Notes: generated by a model from the letters alone, not told the origin. DNA of 64,000 bases from Sphingorhabdus sp. EL138 (GCF_900258045.1 NZ_OGVD01000002.1:434001-498000), one strand, 5' to 3'. Counted from the first letter of the stretch, positions 8,964 through 16,819 are shown. Program-made: numbers and translations.

Positions 8964-9778
8964 AACTGTCCCTTGCCTTGGGCGGCGGCGCAGGTTTGGG
9001 CTGGACCCATATCGGTGTGCTGCGCGCGATTGAGGATTCACCTTTGGAGATAGCGGCCATATCCGGCACGTCCATCGGCGCAATTACCGGTGCCAGCTTT
9101 GCTGCCGGAAAGCTCGATTATCTCGAAGAAACTGCGCGCACCGCAAATTTGCGAACATTGATCCGCTTCATGGACCCGCATTTCAAACGCGGCGCGGTCA
9201 TGGGCGCGCGGATGATCGAGAAAGAGCTGGAAGAACAGCTTGGCAGCCTTACCTTTTCCGACTTGTCCATTCCGGTGGCTGCCGTCGCGGCGGACCTTAG
9301 AACTGGCGATACCATCATCATGAACAGCGGTAAGCTGGTCCCGGCCATCCGTGCCTCAATGTCTTTGCCGGGAATTTTCAAGCCGGTGGAATATGACGGC
9401 CGCCTGCTTGTCGATGGCGGTGCGGCGCTGCCCGTGCCTGTTTCCCCGGCGCGCGATATGGCGCCTGATGCCCTGTGCCTGTCCGTCAACTTGCAGGATG
9501 ACTTCATCAACCGCGCGGAAATGGCGGGGATCAGCCGGGATGATGGCAAATATCCCAATAGCATTGCCATTGTGAAAGCCTCTATCGGTCTGTCTCTGCG
9601 CAATCTGGGGCGCTATTCGCTGGCGCTTGACCCGCCGGATTTTTCACTATCCCCGCCTGTCGGCCATATCGACATGCAGAATTTCACCAAGGCTGAAGAG
9701 TTGATCGAAATCGGCCACCGGGAGACCGCAGCGATCATTCCCGACATATTGGCGAGAATGGAAAAAGGCGCTGCCTAA
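8960..9778 (+). CDS. Patatin-like phospholipase family protein (RssA type)
   Basis: A 272-residue patatin-domain protein. The oxyanion-hole glycine string GGGAGLG is at 8-14, the nucleophile S38 lies in GTSIG, and the catalytic Asp is D152 in DGG. This Ser-Asp dyad hydrolyses acyl esters in the family; the natural lipid substrate here is unknown. The start overlaps the DUF2007 stop (ATGA). The TAA stop lies inside the 8-bp target duplication of the downstream IS1595 transposon, so the insertion left the reading frame intact but split the palindrome that spanned the gene's end. Confidence 0.9.
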   Translation: MKLSLALGGGAGLGWTHIGVLRAIEDSPLEIAAISGTSIGAITGASFAAGKLDYLEETARTANLRTLIRFMDPHFKRGAVMGARMIEKELEEQLGSLTFSDLSIPVAAVAADLRTGDTIIMNSGKLVPAIRASMSLPGIFKPVEYDGRLLVDGGAALPVPVSPARDMAPDALCLSVNLQDDFINRAEMAGISRDDGKYPNSIAIVKASIGLSLRNLGRYSLALDPPDFSLSPPVGHIDMQNFTKAEELIEIGHRETAAIIPDILARMEKGAA

Positions 9779-9784
9779 AATTTA
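9777..9784. repeat. Target-site duplication, left copy (AAAATTTA)
   Basis: The eight bases before the left terminal repeat are identical to those after the right one (12227-12234). Removing the element and one copy restores an uninterrupted palindrome with 12-bp arms (left arm 9768-9779). Confidence 0.95.
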
Positions 9785-9810
9785 GGGCACTGTATACTTG
9801 ACAAAGCAGG
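9785..9810 (+). repeat. Left terminal inverted repeat of the IS1595 element
   Basis: 26 bp, identical in reverse complement to 12201-12226. It begins with GGG and contains a GTATAC core. Confidence 0.95.
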
Positions 9811-9832
9811 TGCTATACGCCATTAAAATTGC

Positions 9833-10807
9833 ATGGAAAACGCAATCGACATTTTCGCACCTCGCTTCACCGATGAAGACAAAGCCCGTGAGCATTTGGA
9901 AGCTATTCATTGGCCTGACGGTCCTACTTGCCCTCATTGCGGGTCGCTCAATGCGAAGCGGCTGCCACCACAGAAGCGCAAGCCTACCAAAGCGCATCCC
10001 GGCGGGACGGTTCGTAAAGGCGTTGTCCAGTGCAATGATTGCCGCCAGCAATATACTGTGACCGTTGGGACCGTGTTTGAACGTTCCAAAGTTCCTTTGA
10101 ATAAATGGTTGCTGGTCAATCATCTGCTTTGCTCATCCAAAAAGGGTATGAGCGCGCATCAGATTGCCCGTATGATTGGTGTTTCCTATAAAACGGCTTG
10201 GTTCATGATGCACCGCATCCGTGAAGCCATGAAGGATGCCGATCAAGAGCCTCTAGGCGGCTATGGTGTGACCGTAGAAGCTGATGAGACTTATGTTGGC
10301 GGTAAAGACAAGAACCGTCATGCCAAAGACCGTAAAGGCTCTGGCTTTGGTATTCATGTTAAAATGCCAGTTGTTTCCCTTGTAGAACGTGGTGGTCGTG
10401 TTCGTAGTCAACATATGGCGCGTGTTACCGGACCTAACCTGCGCCATGCTCTCGTTACCAATGCAGATCGCGGTAGCTGGCTTATGACCGATGACCACAA
10501 TGGCTACAAAGCCGTTGGCAAAGAATATACTGGTCATGGTGTCGTTAAACACAGCCTTGGCGAGTATGTTCGCAAGGGTGTCTTTCACACCAATACTGTC
10601 GAAAGCTATTTCGCGATCCTTAAGCGCGGTATCATTGGTGTTTATCACTCAGTCAGTGAAGCGCATCTAAATCGCTATCTGGGTGAGTTCGATTTTCGCT
10701 ACAATACTCGGAAGCTGAATGACTTTGAACGTTCCACAGAAGCCCTAAAGGGCGCTCGTGGCAAGCGGCTGACATATCGGCGGACTGGCGAAACCAGTTA
10801 CGCTTAA
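9833..10807 (+). CDS. IS1595 family transposase (ISXO2-like DDE domain)
   Basis: A 324-residue transposase. An N-terminal zinc ribbon contains CPHC (about 33-36) and CNDC (about 66-69), followed by a helix-turn-helix region MSAHQIARMIGVSYKTAWFMMHRIREAM. The catalytic RNase H-like core has the first Asp in VEADETYVGGK, the second in MTDDHNGY and the Glu in HTNTVESYFAILKRG. No frameshift or internal stop is visible. It starts 22 bp inside the left terminal repeat, so its promoter may lie partly in the repeat. Confidence 0.95.
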   Translation: MENAIDIFAPRFTDEDKAREHLEAIHWPDGPTCPHCGSLNAKRLPPQKRKPTKAHPGGTVRKGVVQCNDCRQQYTVTVGTVFERSKVPLNKWLLVNHLLCSSKKGMSAHQIARMIGVSYKTAWFMMHRIREAMKDADQEPLGGYGVTVEADETYVGGKDKNRHAKDRKGSGFGIHVKMPVVSLVERGGRVRSQHMARVTGPNLRHALVTNADRGSWLMTDDHNGYKAVGKEYTGHGVVKHSLGEYVRKGVFHTNTVESYFAILKRGIIGVYHSVSEAHLNRYLGEFDFRYNTRKLNDFERSTEALKGARGKRLTYRRTGETSYA

Positions 10808-11090
10808 ACAGCATGCAAAGCGTTTAAAACGTCACCGTGAACGAAAACGGAACGGTTAGCTTTGGTTCGCCGTCATATGACTCGAAATATAGTTAATTTT
10901 GTGTTACTTAAACGAATCAGGCCCCATCCCTAGGGACAAGGCCTGATAGTTGAAGTTGGCAGTGTTTTCGAGAACGGTCCGCCAGCTCCAAAAGTGGAAT
11001 TTTCATTCCGGCGTGAGAACTGGAATAATACATTTAATTTTCGCTTTTGCAAGGGCTGTTCTCACCACTCTATGGTGAAAGAACCAAACT

Positions 11091-11282
11091 ATGAAACGTA
11101 AAAGCAGTAAACCAGTAACCTCCGAAATGGCGGCTCATGTCCGCTACCTCATAAAAACCAAAGGCCTATACCAGCATCAAGTCGCCGCGCTTTTTGGCGT
11201 CAATCAAGGTCGCGTTAGCGAGATCATGCAGGGGAAACGCTTCCCTGATGTACCGCCAGCGCAGGGGTCATTTCCCTTTTAA
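11091..11282 (+). CDS. Small helix-turn-helix protein, transposon passenger
   Basis: A 63-residue protein. After a basic N-terminus, residues about 12-50 form a predicted helix-turn-helix: MAAHVRYLIKTKGLYQHQVA, then ALFGVNQGRVSEIMQGKRF. The tail is proline-rich (PDVPPAQGSFPF). Such short proteins resemble the DNA-binding part of XRE or resolvase-type regulators and occur in mobile DNA of alphaproteobacteria. A 284-bp non-coding stretch separates it from the transposase; that stretch ends in a short hairpin (TCACCA/TGGTGA). A rho-independent terminator follows immediately (11289-11318). It may regulate passenger or transposase expression, which is an inference from domain and position. Confidence 0.75.
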   Translation: MKRKSSKPVTSEMAAHVRYLIKTKGLYQHQVAALFGVNQGRVSEIMQGKRFPDVPPAQGSFPF

Positions 11283-11399
11283 CTTTTCGGGAGCAGGCAC
11301 CAGCTTGCTCCCTTTTTTCTCTTTATGAGGCTTAGGCGGTGTTTTCAGCATCCGCTTTAGAACCTCATCCTCTTTTTTCTTTTGATCGGTGTTTGTCAT
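11268..11399 (-). CDS. Small basic protein, 43 aa, transposon passenger
   Basis: A short ORF from ATG 11399 leftwards to TGA 11268. The product is rich in Lys (MTNTDQKKKEDEVLKRMLKT near the start, then PPKPHKEKKGSK). The VLKRMLxTPPKPH pattern resembles small orphan proteins of alphaproteobacteria as I remember them, and the base composition reads as coding. It overlaps the 3' end of the HTH gene tail to tail, and its start overlaps that of the large passenger gene head to head by two bases. Its stop lies beyond the terminator hairpin stem. No function can be assigned; it could be non-coding. Confidence 0.45.
   Translation of the reverse strand: MTNTDQKKKEDEVLKRMLKTPPKPHKEKKGSKLVPAPEKLKGK
11289..11318 (+). 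terminator. Rho-independent terminator after the passenger HTH gene
   Basis: Stem GGGAGCA / TGCTCCC (7 bp) with a 10-nt loop, followed by six T at 11313-11318. It begins 7 bp after the HTH gene stop. Confidence 0.85.
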
Positions 11400-12168
11400 G
11401 TCACTACCCTCAAACGCATCGGCAAAGCTAGCCCGAGCGCGTCAACACATCAACGACCTTAACGGGAAAATTGCCGAATATCTCCAGAAAAATCCTTTCA
11501 AAATCGTCAGACGCTTTGATCCAAGCACTGGCAAGCTGACCCTGTCCATCAAAACCGAGATACCCGTCCCAAGAGATATTCCGCTTGTTTTGGGCGACGC
11601 TATCCATTGCCTCCGCTCCGCCCTTGACCACGTTTATTGGTCCATCATGGAGCCTTTGGTCGCTCGCAAACAAGATATCCAATTCCCTATCTACACTCTT
11701 CAAAACAAACAATCGGTGTTGGGTCGTAGACATATAAAGAGGGCTCCCAAAAACGTCGCGATCGAGATTGAAAAGTCTGAGCCGCATCCTAACGGGAAGC
11801 ACGGTATCTACGAAATCAACACCTTGGATGTTCGTGACAAACACCAACTCCTCATTCTCGCAGGTAGGACAGTTACACTCAATCCCGCAATCATTAGCCT
11901 TGCGTTTCCCGAGATTGGCCAAAGATTTACCGGCCCTGGTTCTATAAGATTCACAGGCCAAGGAGATGATATATTCATCGCGACACTCGGCCCCATGCAC
12001 ACAACTGCAAGAAAGGGGGCTTTTGAGGACGATTTGAACTTCTCCATACCTATCGAACTGGTCTTCGCCGAGCCCCCCTTCCAGAATATTGAGGTCGTGA
12101 AGAAATTGATTAATCTCACTAATTCTATCGAAGAGCGGTGCGGGGCCATTTGGGCCGCCAACCAGTAA
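11398..12168 (+). CDS. Passenger protein of unknown function with an Rx4H helix
   Basis: A 256-257-residue protein without signal peptide or membrane segment. An N-terminal helix (SAKLARARQHINDLNGKIAEYL) precedes a strand region and then LVLGDAIHCLRSALDHVYWS (about 62-81). The RSALDH part has the Rx4H spacing found in HEPN-type ribonucleases, but overall similarity cannot be judged by eye. The C-terminal half is beta-rich and ends in a helix with IEERCGAIWAANQ. ATG 11398 or an in-frame GTG at 11389 can start it. A long opposite-strand frame covers it but has no recognisable motifs. It lies within the transposon, so it moves with it. An accessory or defence-like role is speculative. Confidence 0.7.
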   Translation: MSLPSNASAKLARARQHINDLNGKIAEYLQKNPFKIVRRFDPSTGKLTLSIKTEIPVPRDIPLVLGDAIHCLRSALDHVYWSIMEPLVARKQDIQFPIYTLQNKQSVLGRRHIKRAPKNVAIEIEKSEPHPNGKHGIYEINTLDVRDKHQLLILAGRTVTLNPAIISLAFPEIGQRFTGPGSIRFTGQGDDIFIATLGPMHTTARKGAFEDDLNFSIPIELVFAEPPFQNIEVVKKLINLTNSIEERCGAIWAANQ

Positions 12169-12200
12169 TTCAAAGGAAGAGTTACTCACGCTGCTAAACC

Positions 12201-12226
12201 CCTGCTTTGTCAAGTATACAGTGCCC
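12201..12226 (-). repeat. Right terminal inverted repeat of the IS1595 element
   Basis: 26 bp, exact reverse complement of 9785-9810. It lies 32 bp after the stop of the large passenger gene and is followed directly by the right duplication copy. Confidence 0.95.
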
Positions 12227-12234
12227 AAAATTTA
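12227..12234. repeat. Target-site duplication, right copy (AAAATTTA)
   Basis: Identical to 9777-9784. It continues into GGCAGCGC, the right arm of the palindrome that existed before insertion. Confidence 0.95.
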
Positions 12235-12320
12235 GGCAGCGCTGCTGCGCTGCACAATATTTACACTTTCTTCAGAGTTCGAGAATCAGTTTTCTGTTTG
12301 AATCCAGTGGTTTGTGATTC

Positions 12321-12336
12321 TGGCACGCGCTTTGCG
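12321..12336 (+). promoter_or_regulatory. Sigma-54 (RpoN) promoter of glnK-amtB
   Basis: TGGCACGCGCTTTGCG fits the -24/-12 consensus TGGCACG-N4-TTGC exactly, with GG at 12322-12323 and GC at 12334-12335 (ten bases between). It lies 33 bp before the glnK start. Such promoters are activated by phosphorylated NtrC under nitrogen limitation in other proteobacteria. Confidence 0.9.
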
Positions 12337-12368
12337 ATTATGACCTCCGTAACAAAAAAGGGGGCATA

Positions 12369-12707
12369 ATGAAATTTATCGTTGCCATAATAAAGCCATT
12401 CAAACTCGATGATGTGCGGGATGCGCTAACGGAAGTCGGCGTCGCGGGCATGACTGTGTCTGAAGTAAAGGGCTTTGGCCGTCAAAAAGGACAGACCGAG
12501 GTTTATCGCGGGGCTGAATATACCACCAACATGGTTCCGAAAGTGAAGCTGGAAATTGCTTGCGGCAGCGACGTAGCCGCGCAGGCGATAGAAGCCATCC
12601 AGAGCGCAGCGGGCACTGAATCCATCGGTGATGGAAAGATATTCGTGATGGGGCTGGAAAATGCCGTTCGTATTCGCACCGGCGAAACCGGCGATACCGC
12701 GATTTAA
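12369..12707 (+). CDS. glnK: PII nitrogen regulatory protein GlnK
   Basis: A 112-residue PII protein. The T-loop carries Y51 in TEVYRGAEYTTNMVPK, the residue uridylylated by GlnD in proteobacteria. The B-loop/ATP-binding segment is GDGKIFVMGLENAVRIRTGE. PII trimers sense ATP/ADP and 2-oxoglutarate and block AmtB when nitrogen is plentiful. amtB follows 62 bp downstream and a sigma-54 promoter precedes the gene, the classical arrangement for a GlnK-type PII. An AAGGGGG ribosome site lies 6 bp upstream of the ATG. glnB is an alternative name, but the amtB linkage favours glnK. Confidence 0.93.
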   Translation: MKFIVAIIKPFKLDDVRDALTEVGVAGMTVSEVKGFGRQKGQTEVYRGAEYTTNMVPKVKLEIACGSDVAAQAIEAIQSAAGTESIGDGKIFVMGLENAVRIRTGETGDTAI

Positions 12708-12757
12708 ACAGGCCAGATTTAGACAGGCCAGATTTAGACAGGCCAGATTTAGACAGG
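12708..12757 (+). repeat. 15-bp tandem repeat between glnK and amtB
   Basis: Three exact tandem copies of ACAGGCCAGATTTAG (12708-12722, 12723-12737, 12738-12752) plus ACAGG of a fourth. They start directly after the glnK stop and fill most of the 62-bp spacer before amtB. Each unit contains an in-frame TAG in one frame. The array may vary in copy number between strains. Confidence 0.95.
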
Positions 12758-12769
12758 GAAGCGTATATA

Positions 12770-14104
12770 ATGAGAAAAATTCTAACACTATCTGCGGGAT
12801 TGGTAGCCATGGGGATGGCATCGCCCGCGTTGGCACAGGAAGCAGCCGAAGTGGCTGATCCGAGCGCCAATGTCGCCTATATTTTCAACACGCTGCTCTT
12901 TTTGATCGGCGGTTTTCTGGTCATGTGGATGGCCGCAGGCTTTGCGATGCTTGAGGCCGGGCTGGTGCGCTCGAAAAATGTCTCCATGCAGTGCCTGAAA
13001 AATATCAGTTTGTATTCGCTTGCCGGGATCATGTTCTGGGTCACAGGTTATAACCTGATGTACACGGATGTGACGAGCTGGATCGGCACTTTCGGCCCTT
13101 ATGGCATGCAAGCCGTGGGCGAGGCCGATGTCGAAACGGGTTACTCCGTCGCATCGGACTGGTTCTTCCAGATGGTATTCTGCGCGACAACAGCCTCGAT
13201 CGTTTCGGGCACCATTGCAGAACGCGTAAAATTCTGGCCCTTCATGATCTTTGTCTTGATACTGACCGGCTTTATCTATCCGATCACCGGTAGCTGGGAA
13301 TGGGGTACAGGCTGGCTTGATCAGCGCGGTTTCAGTGACTTTGCCGGATCAACGCTGGTCCACTCTGTCGGCGGCTGGGCGGCCTTGGCTGGTGCGCTTA
13401 TCATCGGTCCTCGTCTGGGACGCTATGTGAATGGTAAGCTCACGGTGATGCCGGGTTCCAATATTCCGCTTGCTACACTGGGTACTTTCATCCTGTGGCT
13501 CGGCTGGTTTGGTTTCAACGGTGCGTCACAGCTTGCCATGGGCACTGTTGGCGATGTCAGTGATGTGTCCAAGATTTTCGTGAACACCAACATGGCTGCT
13601 GCTGGCGGCGTGGTGACTGCGATTATCCTGACGCAGATCCTCTACAAGAAGATTGATGTCACCATGGCGCTGAACGGCGCGCTGGCTGGCCTGGTCTCGA
13701 TTACGGCGGAGCCACTGACCCCGTCGGTTCCAGCTTCGATCCTTATCGGTAGTGTTGGCGGCCTGATTGTAGTGTTCGCAGTGCCACTGCTCGACAAGCT
13801 GAAAATTGACGATGTCGTGGGCGCTATTCCTGTCCACCTCCTGGCCGGTATCTGGGGCACGTTGATCGTTGCCTGGAACACCCAGTCAGAAGTTGACGGT
13901 GTTACGCTGAGCGTAGGCGAGCAACTGGGCGTACAGGCTCTGGGCGTGGTGTCGATCGGTGCCTTCACCTTCGTGCTTAGCGCCATCGTCTGGACTATTT
14001 TGAAATTCACCATTGGTGTTCGTCCTTCAGAAGAAGACGAGCGACTGGGTATGGATATCGCAGAAGTCGGTGTCGAAGCTTACCCGGAATTCGCCAAAGG
14101 TTAA
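12770..14104 (+). CDS. amtB: Ammonium transporter AmtB
   Basis: A 444-residue Amt/Mep/Rh channel. A cleavable N-terminal segment ending ALAQ-EAAEV (about residue 22) precedes eleven membrane helices. The twin pore histidines fit H198 (TLVHSVGGWAAL) and H356 (IPVHLLAGIWGTL). Family signatures include the periplasmic gate region and GWFGFNGASQLA. The C-terminal tail FTIGVRPSEEDERLGMDIAEVGVEAYPEF is the cytoplasmic segment that regulates gating and meets GlnK. It is co-transcribed with glnK. Two hairpins lie after the stop, the second a clear terminator. Confidence 0.95.
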   Translation: MRKILTLSAGLVAMGMASPALAQEAAEVADPSANVAYIFNTLLFLIGGFLVMWMAAGFAMLEAGLVRSKNVSMQCLKNISLYSLAGIMFWVTGYNLMYTDVTSWIGTFGPYGMQAVGEADVETGYSVASDWFFQMVFCATTASIVSGTIAERVKFWPFMIFVLILTGFIYPITGSWEWGTGWLDQRGFSDFAGSTLVHSVGGWAALAGALIIGPRLGRYVNGKLTVMPGSNIPLATLGTFILWLGWFGFNGASQLAMGTVGDVSDVSKIFVNTNMAAAGGVVTAIILTQILYKKIDVTMALNGALAGLVSITAEPLTPSVPASILIGSVGGLIVVFAVPLLDKLKIDDVVGAIPVHLLAGIWGTLIVAWNTQSEVDGVTLSVGEQLGVQALGVVSIGAFTFVLSAIVWTILKFTIGVRPSEEDERLGMDIAEVGVEAYPEFAKG

Positions 14105-14111
14105 ACAGTTT

Positions 14112-14149
14112 GGTGCCGACCATCTCCTCCCAAAACTGAGGTCGGCACC
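14112..14149 (+). other. Perfect 10-bp hairpin after amtB
   Basis: GGTGCCGACC at 14112-14121 pairs with GGTCGGCACC at 14140-14149 across an 18-nt loop. There is no T-run, so it may protect the mRNA 3' end or aid the terminator that follows at 14183. Confidence 0.7.
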
Positions 14150-14182
14150 TCCACTTGTTCCTCCTGAGAACAACAACTTTAT

Positions 14183-14218
14183 GGCCGGTGATGTGAAAAC
14201 ATCCCGGCCCTTTTTTTT
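14183..14218 (+). terminator. Rho-independent terminator of glnK-amtB
   Basis: GGCCGG-T-GATGT pairs with ACATC-CCGGCC around a GAAA tetraloop, followed by eight T at 14211-14218. The rest of the 314-bp spacer to the TonB receptor gene (14219-14418) shows no ORF worth calling and presumably holds that gene's promoter. Confidence 0.93.
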
Positions 14219-14418
14219 GTCCAGATCGGATGAATAGGTCCGATATGTGACCTATTCGACACAGAAAAACACCCCCTGTCAAAAATACTAGTGAAAACGC
14301 GAGTTTGGCCTTCACTTAATGTAAAATCGCATTTTAAAGCGGTTGTAGGCCACAGAGCCTCGGTTGTGAATTTGACCATAATGGTCATCGCAGCAGAACA
14401 TATTGAGAGGGTTTAGCT

Positions 14419-16797
14419 ATGAAATCAGTAAAATTTGCAAGTCTGTCCGCGTTGGCTTTTGCCATGGCATCACAGCCTGCATTGGCTCAAGATGCTGAGG
14501 AAGCGGCAGAGGCGGATGACAATATTATCATTGTCACGGCGACAAAACGCGACGCCAATCTTCAAGATATTCCGTTCTCGATAAACGCGCAGACAGCGGC
14601 GGACATTCAAAAGAGCGGGGCGACCACGCTGGAGGATATTTCCCGTAACGTTGCGGGGCTTTCCATCCAAAATCTCGGCCCCGGCCAAAGCCAGGTCGCC
14701 ATTCGCGGAGTATCGGCGGGACAGATTGTCCGCGACCAGCCGGGCGTGAAAGAGCAGGTCGGTGTATATCTGGATGAGTCGGTCATCTCACTGTCCCTGT
14801 TTACGCCTGACCTCGATCTGTTCGATCTCAATCGGCTTGAGACGCTTCGCGGACCGCAAGGAACGCTGTTTGGCTCTGGATCTATCGGCGGCACTATTCG
14901 TTATATAACCAATCAACCCAATCTGAATGAGGTTGAGGGGCTTGTAGAAGGAGACGTCCAGCTAGTCGATGGTGATGATCTTGGTTACAGTCTCAAGGGT
15001 GCAGTGAATGTTCCCTTATCCCAAGACAAGGCGGCCATTCGCGCTGTTGGTTATTATACGCAGTTTGGCGGTTTCATTGATGCATTGGGCGAAGGCGGCG
15101 CGGTAACCGAGGATGTCAATAGCGGGGAACGCTATGGCGGACGTTTAGCGCTGACATTGAAGCCATTGGAAAACTTAACCATCACACCAAGGATCGTGTA
15201 TCAGGAGATCAAGGCTGACGGCTTCAATCGTCAGGAAAGATTTAGCATCTTTGCCAACCCCTTCACTACAACCCGGCCGGCGATTACCTTGGGGGAGCGC
15301 CAGCAATATTTGCTGCAACGGGAAGAATTTCGTGATGAAACCTTGATTGCGGATCTCGTCATCAACGCCGAGTTTGGAGGCGTGACGCTGACATCCGTAT
15401 CCAGTTACAGTGATCGATCAATATTGGTCAGCCGGGATGCCAGCGCACTCACAGGATCGGTTTCGGTCGATCTGGCGCTGGGTGATGCGGCGGTGTTGAT
15501 CCCATCCAATCTTCGCGACAACACGGAACTGGAGACCTTTACACAGGAAGTTCGGTTGGCTTCCAATAATGACAGTCCTTTTCAATGGGTCTTTGGCGGC
15601 TTCTATTCGGATATCAGTCGCGTTTATGCTCAGCGTCTTCCGACGCCGGGTTATGATGCCGCGCTTGATGCCGTTTTGGGCGCTGGAACATCTGCTGCGG
15701 TGGCGAATGGTTTTGGCGCAGATTCACCGTTTAACTCTGACCTTGCCTTTGACTTTGAGCAATATGCGCTATTCGGTGAAGCAAGCTTTGATTTGACGGA
15801 CCAGCTTACACTTACAGCCGGTGGTCGCTATTACGACTTTTCAGAAGATCGCGTGATTACTAGTGGCGGTTTTTTTGCCAACGGTGACACTAATGCTGCG
15901 GCGAACACCTCGTCCAGTGGATTTACCCCCCGCTTTCTACTGAGCTATGAAGTTGCAGACGATGTGACGCTCAATGCGCAAGCATCCCGGGGGTTCCGTC
16001 TGGGAGGGGTGAACGACCCACTCAATGTTGGTATCTGTAATGCTACCGATATAGCGACATTTAGCCCGTTCCAGGAATTTGAAGATGAGAAATCTTGGAA
16101 CTATGAAGCAGGCGTGAAGGCGCAGTTTGGCAGTTTCACTTTCAATGCTGCCGGTTTCTACACCGACATCAGCAATCTTCAAGCCAATCTTGACGCAGGA
16201 TCGTGTTCGTCTCGCGTTACCGTAAATGCTGATGCCCATACGCTTGGTCTGGAATTTGAACTTTCCGGCGAAGTGGTTGAGGGACTGGACATTGGCATAT
16301 CGGGTTCCGTTCTGGAATCAGAGTTTGACGAGACGCTTCTGGATACAACAGGCGCGGTGGTTCAGGGTGTTCGTGATGGAAATCGTCTGCCTACGGTTCC
16401 CAAATTCCAGATTTCGGGCGATGCCACCTATTCTTGGCCGATCAGTATCGGTGAAGCGTTTGTAACAGGCACATTCCAGCATGTTGGCAACCGGATTACA
16501 CAGCCCGGTGACCAAGAGCTGGGCGTCGGTATAGCCACGACTTCCGGTTTGCCATTTGGCGGCGCAACCGGAAATGAACCATTGAGCACTGATTTGATTT
16601 TGCCGTCCTATCAGCTGGTTAATTTCAGCGCGGGTGTAAAGTTGGAAAACCAACTGGACATCACCCTCTATGTTCGCAATGTGTTCGACGTAAACGCATT
16701 GCAATCCTTCGACCGGGAACGTGGCGGGCGGGCTCGCACTGGCTTCCGGGTTGGTCAGCCCAGAACATTTGGTTTGACCGTTCGTAAGGGGTTCTAA
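14419..16797 (+). CDS. TonB-dependent receptor (outer membrane)
   Basis: A 792-residue receptor. The signal peptide ends ASQPALAQ-DAEE (about residue 24). The plug begins with a TonB-box-like IIIVTATKRDANLQDIPFSI and continues through IRGVSAGQIVRDQPG and LRGPQGTLFGSGSIGGTIRY. The beta-barrel ends with the outer-membrane C-terminal phenylalanine in TFGLTVRKGF. The EALRGPQGTLFG type is the sphingomonad group often linked to uptake of hydrophobic organics or siderophores; the ligand is unknown. It stands alone with its own terminator, 314 bp after amtB. A nitrogen role is not implied. Confidence 0.92.
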   Translation: MKSVKFASLSALAFAMASQPALAQDAEEAAEADDNIIIVTATKRDANLQDIPFSINAQTAADIQKSGATTLEDISRNVAGLSIQNLGPGQSQVAIRGVSAGQIVRDQPGVKEQVGVYLDESVISLSLFTPDLDLFDLNRLETLRGPQGTLFGSGSIGGTIRYITNQPNLNEVEGLVEGDVQLVDGDDLGYSLKGAVNVPLSQDKAAIRAVGYYTQFGGFIDALGEGGAVTEDVNSGERYGGRLALTLKPLENLTITPRIVYQEIKADGFNRQERFSIFANPFTTTRPAITLGERQQYLLQREEFRDETLIADLVINAEFGGVTLTSVSSYSDRSILVSRDASALTGSVSVDLALGDAAVLIPSNLRDNTELETFTQEVRLASNNDSPFQWVFGGFYSDISRVYAQRLPTPGYDAALDAVLGAGTSAAVANGFGADSPFNSDLAFDFEQYALFGEASFDLTDQLTLTAGGRYYDFSEDRVITSGGFFANGDTNAAANTSSSGFTPRFLLSYEVADDVTLNAQASRGFRLGGVNDPLNVGICNATDIATFSPFQEFEDEKSWNYEAGVKAQFGSFTFNAAGFYTDISNLQANLDAGSCSSRVTVNADAHTLGLEFELSGEVVEGLDIGISGSVLESEFDETLLDTTGAVVQGVRDGNRLPTVPKFQISGDATYSWPISIGEAFVTGTFQHVGNRITQPGDQELGVGIATTSGLPFGGATGNEPLSTDLILPSYQLVNFSAGVKLENQLDITLYVRNVFDVNALQSFDRERGGRARTGFRVGQPRTFGLTVRKGF

Positions 16798-16819
16798 AGC
16801 GCTCAATATTTCAAAAAAG

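Larger units (their letters stand above)
9785..12226 (+). mobile_element. IS1595-family transposon with passenger genes, 2442 bp
   Basis: Complete element. Both ends read GGGCACTGTATACTTGACAA followed by AGCAGG, a perfect 26-bp inverted repeat at 9785-9810 and 12201-12226. It is flanked by the direct repeat AAAATTTA (9777-9784 and 12227-12234), and 8-bp duplications are typical of IS1595. It encodes an ISXO2-like transposase in its first 1 kb. The distal 1.2 kb carries a small HTH gene, a small basic ORF on the other strand and a 257-aa protein of unknown function. Some IS1595 subgroups are known to carry passengers. Intact ends, duplication and transposase suggest recent and possibly still active transposition. 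Confidence 0.95.

Noticed and set aside
11428-12228. A 266-codon minus-strand frame opposite the large transposon passenger
   Set aside because: It has no recognisable motif, starts inside the terminal repeat, and mirrors the plus-strand gene, whose helix and strand pattern look protein-like.
12708-12757. Possible CRISPR-like array
   Set aside because: The repeats are directly abutting 15-mers without spacers; it is a simple tandem repeat.
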